A DNA stretch of 25,160 bases from a virus. How positions within the stretch are numbered: position 1 is the first letter of the stretch; every line of letters begins with the position of its first letter. The notes beneath the pieces were generated by a model. It saw only the letters and a program-made list of their open reading frames with translations, had not been told where the DNA came from and searched no databases. Where the stretch lies: positions 1 through 25,160 of the IMG/VR virus record IMGVR_UViG_3300043413_000040; one strand, 5' to 3'. Made by a program: the position numbers and the translations under genes. Positions 21,853 to 25,160 of this stretch are shown piece after piece.

Positions 21853-22806
21853 ATGGCAAAAACTCAAACAGCAACCCCTAAAACACAAGTACATCCTTAT
21901 CTAAGAAATAAGATTGTCCATGTAGTACCAGCTCCTAGTAAAGGTAAATGGAGGGGTTTAATAGCACCAGAACAAGAAGCTTCTCTTAATGATATGGCTT
22001 TTATGGTTCCAGGAGCTATGAGAAATTATATTAAAAGATTGGGCTCTGGTCAAATCCTAGATACTATCACTAAGAATACTTGTGTAGATTTTAATGGAGA
22101 AGAGCTGACAGAAAAAGAGTACTTTGAAAAAATCCTAAGACTAAACCTTGATGTTTATTCACCGGATAATGACTGGGATAATAACTACCATTATGCTAAT
22201 GGGACTGGTTATCCTAAATATACTTACATCAGTTTGAATGATGGGGAGCTTACTTTGGATCTTAATAAGCCAGAGGATATGCTTAAATATAAAATTCTAT
22301 TGACTTGGCCAGATGAAATTGCCAGAAGTCAAGAAGTTTATAAAGCAGAAAACAGACCTTCAGTTCTTTTTATTATTCAAGATGAGAAGGATGAAGATGT
22401 TAATTTGATGCAAGAGGCTGAAGATAAAGCTAAAGCAGCTACTAGTTTCTTTGAGTTTAAGGACAACAAAGACAAGATGCTTGAAGTACTTAATTCAGTG
22501 GGTATATCAATAGCCTATAAAACGTCATTAGACGGCATTAGACAGGAGTTTGCAAAGTTGTATACTAAGACTCCAGCTGAATTTACTAAGGCTCTTAAAG
22601 ACCCTAAAAGTAGCCTTAAATACACCATTAAGTTGGCAAGAGAGTTTGGTATAATTACAAGTGCTACTGGGTCAGGTAAATTTATGACTTTGTCTGGTAA
22701 AGCTTGTACACTAGATGAATTAGTAGAGTACTTTAGACTGGCTCCTAATTTTGCAGAATTGCAAGACATAGAAAATAAGGTTTTTGGTCACAAAGAAAAC
22801 CTTTAA
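21853..22806 (+). CDS. Hypothetical head-region protein (317 aa)
   Basis: The protein starts MAKTQTATPKTQVHPYLRNK, with a flexible Thr/Gln-rich beginning, then KGKWRGLIAPEQEASL and MAFMVPGAMRNYIKR. The middle contains a Lys/Asp/Glu-rich helical region and the end is helical (CTLDELVEYFRLAPNFAELQDIENKVF). No enzymatic motif recognised. It lies directly after the major capsid gene, where auxiliary capsid or connector proteins are found, so a virion role is likely but unproven. The start follows CCAACAAAAA. The preceding terminator probably lowers its expression relative to the capsid. Confidence 0.65.
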   Translation: MAKTQTATPKTQVHPYLRNKIVHVVPAPSKGKWRGLIAPEQEASLNDMAFMVPGAMRNYIKRLGSGQILDTITKNTCVDFNGEELTEKEYFEKILRLNLDVYSPDNDWDNNYHYANGTGYPKYTYISLNDGELTLDLNKPEDMLKYKILLTWPDEIARSQEVYKAENRPSVLFIIQDEKDEDVNLMQEAEDKAKAATSFFEFKDNKDKMLEVLNSVGISIAYKTSLDGIRQEFAKLYTKTPAEFTKALKDPKSSLKYTIKLAREFGIITSATGSGKFMTLSGKACTLDELVEYFRLAPNFAELQDIENKVFGHKENL

Positions 22807-22834
22807 GACTTAAATAGAAAAATAGAACTAAGAG

Positions 22835-23545
22835 ATGACAGCTAATGAAATGGCGGATAAATTAGAGCAGGTTTATTTAAACTTGACTAATGCCCAGTTT
22901 TCTTATGAAGACTTGGAATTATCCTCCATTTTATCTAGCGCACAACAGCTCTATTTTTCAAGATATTTAGAGAAAAGTAATATAAACAAATATAGTTTTG
23001 AGGAGACTGAGTTAAGAGGTTGGGGATTTGGCCCATTAATTTCTGACTCAACTTTAACTCTTAGTGCTTCTCAAATAGGTGTTTTAGAGAATGGTTTTTA
23101 TTTTGATCTTCCAGCTGATTTCCAAGCAATTATACTGGACTTGCCTACTAGCAATACTGTTAAGTGCAATTCAACTGAAAAGATTAAACCAATGGTTGAA
23201 GTTATATCTCATGATGAATACCAGAAGGCTATTAGAAACTATTACAAAAAACCCTATATGAGTGGATCTGATGGGAAGTTTTGGAGAATGTATGACAGTA
23301 CTAAAAGAGTGCAACTGATTGTACCTCAAGGTGTTACTATAGACAATTATAGAATTAAGTACTTGAAGTCATTACCAAACATTGTTGTGGACAGGATTAC
23401 TCCTACTAACCAGGTTAATTGCTTGTTAAGTAGCGAACCTAAAACTATCCATGAGACCATTGTGAAATTAGCTATGGAGTTAATATTTACTCAAACTGGG
23501 CAACAAGTTGTACCTAATCAAATAGGTATTGACATTTTTAATTAA
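22835..23545 (+). CDS. Putative head-tail connector (adaptor) protein
   Basis: The protein has 236 residues. The N-terminal part is helical (MADKLEQVYLNLTNAQFSYEDLELSSILSSAQ) and the centre is beta-rich with tyrosines. The end (TIHETIVKLAMELIFTQTGQ, about 211-230) matches a pattern I associate with adaptor/connector proteins of podoviral and crAss-like necks, in which a C-terminal helix follows a 'HxxIVxLAxEL' motif. Position after the capsid-linked gene fits a ring protein below the portal. The call is by composition and position only. Confidence 0.5.
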   Translation: MTANEMADKLEQVYLNLTNAQFSYEDLELSSILSSAQQLYFSRYLEKSNINKYSFEETELRGWGFGPLISDSTLTLSASQIGVLENGFYFDLPADFQAIILDLPTSNTVKCNSTEKIKPMVEVISHDEYQKAIRNYYKKPYMSGSDGKFWRMYDSTKRVQLIVPQGVTIDNYRIKYLKSLPNIVVDRITPTNQVNCLLSSEPKTIHETIVKLAMELIFTQTGQQVVPNQIGIDIFN

Positions 23546-23577
23546 CTTATTAATTTATTAATTTATTTTTTTAAACT

Positions 23578-24843
23578 ATGAATTCAAGTATGTCTTCACA
23601 AAACATGACTCACAGAGCATTTGCTGTTGTGAATCAGGCTGTATCATTGCGCCCTGCTGCTGGTACAGTTGTTAATCAAACTAATGTACCTGCGGGTGTA
23701 GTTTGTCTAGTAGATACTTCTATGAAAGTATTGGCTGCTATGCCAGCTTCTGGACAAGTAGCATTTGTTTATTCTGTGGGTAGCCAAAAGCCTCTTATTA
23801 AGACCCAGTTTATGGATGCTTCTAAGTTGACTTTGACTAAGCAGAAATTCCAAGCTGCTGTAGAACAAGTAACTACTATTGGTTATGCTGGCAGTGGTAC
23901 TGGTAATATGCCTGTAGTAAACTCAGCTGACTTTGGTATTTATATCCGTCAAGAGCAAGAGGATAATATGTTTGGTGGTAACTGCTCACACTGGTTGCCA
24001 ATGGTAGGTCAATTCTCTACTAGTGCGACTTCTTCTGCTAAGGAATTTGCTATGAGAGCTGCTGATGCTATCTGGGCTTCTGCTAAAGGTTGGAAACAAG
24101 AAATTACTAATGCCCGTCCTAGCTACTGCCGTATTGAAGTAATTACTAATGGTACTCCTGTTGCTATTGCTCAAACTGCTAGTCCTGTGACTGATTCAGC
24201 TGAAGTAACCTTTAGTGCTGCTCCTGCTGGTTTGGTTGCTGGTGATTTATTTACTCTTGGTGGTACAGATACTTATGAAGTAAAATCTATCTCTGGTGCT
24301 GTAGTTACTATGACTACTAAATACCGTGGTGCTACTGCTTCTGGTGTAGCTGCTGCTGAAGTTACTGCTACTGCTACATTGTTTGGTATTAAGTTTACTG
24401 GTATTGCCAATGAATTTGATAGAATCATGTGGAAAGATTACACCAAAAACACTTTTGATGTATTTGTAACTCGTGAGTCTGCTCCAGTAGATTTGGGTAA
24501 AGTAACTACTCCAGCTAAAAATGGTGTAGGTACTTGGGAATTTGCTTCTCTTGAAGAACTAGATTCTATGTATGCTACTAGCCAGGGTACTTTGGCAGGA
24601 TTTATTCCTAACCAAGAACCACCTAAGTACGTAGTAGATGGTTCTAAATACTCAATCATTGATGTTAAATATCAGAATGATGTTACTAGTCAAGTAATTG
24701 GATATGCTGGTCAAACTTATGGCCATGTAAGATTCTTGTTGGAACTAGGTCCTTTGAATACTCTTGTAGCTGGTTCTCAAGGAGATCAGTTGGCAGAGAC
24801 TATCCTAACTACTGGTTATACTACTGGTGACTTGGATGCCTAA
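23578..24843 (+). CDS. Abundant virion protein candidate (421 aa)
   Basis: The sequence is rich in Ala, Thr, Gly and Val with repeated beta strands (AGVVCLVDTSMKVLAAMPASGQVAFVYSVG, VTDSAEVTFSAAPAGLVAGD, GAVVTMTTKYRGATASGVAAAEV), resembling capsid-decoration, tail-tube or fibre-like proteins. Arginine codons are often CGT as in the capsid gene, and a strong terminator follows, both suggesting high expression. It may be a tail or capsid-surface protein; I cannot choose between them. No signal peptide. The leader is very T-rich with no CAACAAA motif. Confidence 0.65.
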   Translation: MNSSMSSQNMTHRAFAVVNQAVSLRPAAGTVVNQTNVPAGVVCLVDTSMKVLAAMPASGQVAFVYSVGSQKPLIKTQFMDASKLTLTKQKFQAAVEQVTTIGYAGSGTGNMPVVNSADFGIYIRQEQEDNMFGGNCSHWLPMVGQFSTSATSSAKEFAMRAADAIWASAKGWKQEITNARPSYCRIEVITNGTPVAIAQTASPVTDSAEVTFSAAPAGLVAGDLFTLGGTDTYEVKSISGAVVTMTTKYRGATASGVAAAEVTATATLFGIKFTGIANEFDRIMWKDYTKNTFDVFVTRESAPVDLGKVTTPAKNGVGTWEFASLEELDSMYATSQGTLAGFIPNQEPPKYVVDGSKYSIIDVKYQNDVTSQVIGYAGQTYGHVRFLLELGPLNTLVAGSQGDQLAETILTTGYTTGDLDA

Positions 24844-24860
24844 TCTATAGGCTAATTATT

Positions 24861-24918
24861 AGGAGCCTTGGGGAGTGCTGTTTTTGTTGGTTACTCCCCT
24901 TGGTATCCTCTTTTTTCT
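24861..24918 (+). terminator. Strong terminator after the 421-aa gene
   Basis: GGGGAGT (24870-24876) and ACTCCCC (24893-24899) form the upper stem. AGGA-GCC and GGT-ATCCT extend the base with a small internal loop, and CTTTTTTCTT follows. It shares the GGGGAGT/ACTCCCC core with the hairpins at 10743 and 21795. Confidence 0.8.
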
Positions 24919-24939
24919 TAATCTTTTATACAACAAATA

Positions 24940-25160
24940 ATGAACTTACTCAGGTTAAGAGATTCTCAGGCTATAGAACAATTCCAAAGTAGTAAACAAC
25001 AAGTATTTCTTTACTATTCTATAGACTCAAACTCTGTCAAAATATTAACACCTGAAGGAAATCAGGTAACTTCAATTGATTCTGGTGGAAGCCAGGCGGC
25101 AGTTCAATTCCAAGAAGAAGGAGGTAACTTAGGTTCTTCTGGTGATGTTAGTACTCTTAA
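24940..25160 (+). CDS. Gene truncated by the right edge, N-terminal part
   Basis: An open frame starts at ATG 24940 after CAACAAATA and is still open at 25160 (73 complete codons). It reads MNLLRLRDSQAIEQFQSSKQ, then a beta-like part (VFLYYSIDSNSVKILTPEGN) and a Gly/Ser-rich stretch (SIDSGGSQAAVQFQEEGGNL). No signal peptide. It is probably another virion gene by position; the family cannot be judged from this fragment. Confidence 0.65.
   Translation, partial: MNLLRLRDSQAIEQFQSSKQQVFLYYSIDSNSVKILTPEGNQVTSIDSGGSQAAVQFQEEGGNLGSSGDVSTL

Overview
The window looks like part of a tailed-phage genome of the crAss-like type (Crassvirales), infecting a Bacteroidetes host. Several things point this way. 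There is a head module in the order large terminase, portal, putative scaffold, HK97-type major capsid protein and connector-like protein. A RepL-like replication protein sits at a strand switch. Candidate promoters resemble the Bacteroidetes -7 box (TAnnTTTG). Start codons are preceded by A-rich CAACAAA leaders rather than Shine-Dalgarno sites. The DNA is strongly AT-rich. Genes end normally, including at least one TAG stop, so I see no stop-codon recoding here. Family calls were made by eye from motifs; no search was run.

Layout. Positions 1-2608 are a minus-strand block of small genes. They include a truncated phage hypothetical, a DnaJ-type zinc protein, a 53-codon ORF, a lipoprotein, an exported KTSC-like protein, a tRNA with a short anticodon arm, and an OB-fold/SSB-like protein, separated by hairpin terminators. 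Positions 2640-4200 hold no gene; the stretch is AT-rich and unusually dense in inverted repeats, so it may be a replication origin or a structured RNA. A 91-aa minus gene follows. A divergent control region (4519-4860) carries about 30-bp repeats and leads into the plus-strand RepL-like gene. Next come twin operator-like dyads, a small ORF, a DUF559-like nuclease, and an opposing pair (zincin metallopeptidase plus unknown) on the minus strand.

From 7274 everything is on the plus strand. A calcineurin-like phosphoesterase heads a tightly coupled run of small genes. One of these resembles the Acb2/Tad1 cyclic-nucleotide sponge family (anti-CBASS). A 412-aa unknown protein and a terminator follow. 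From 10783 a compact operon runs through a winged-helix-like protein, three small genes, a full-length GroEL-type chaperonin, an unknown gene and the terminase. Portal, scaffold and capsid genes come next, then three further virion candidates and a gene cut by the right edge.

How it fits together: 10783-25160 is the packaging and virion-assembly region. The chaperonin probably helps fold capsid or other virion proteins. Near-identical GGGGAGT/ACTCCCC hairpins follow the 412-aa gene, the capsid gene and the 421-aa gene, which would let abundant proteins be made in excess over the genes downstream. The left half holds replication, control and host-interaction functions.
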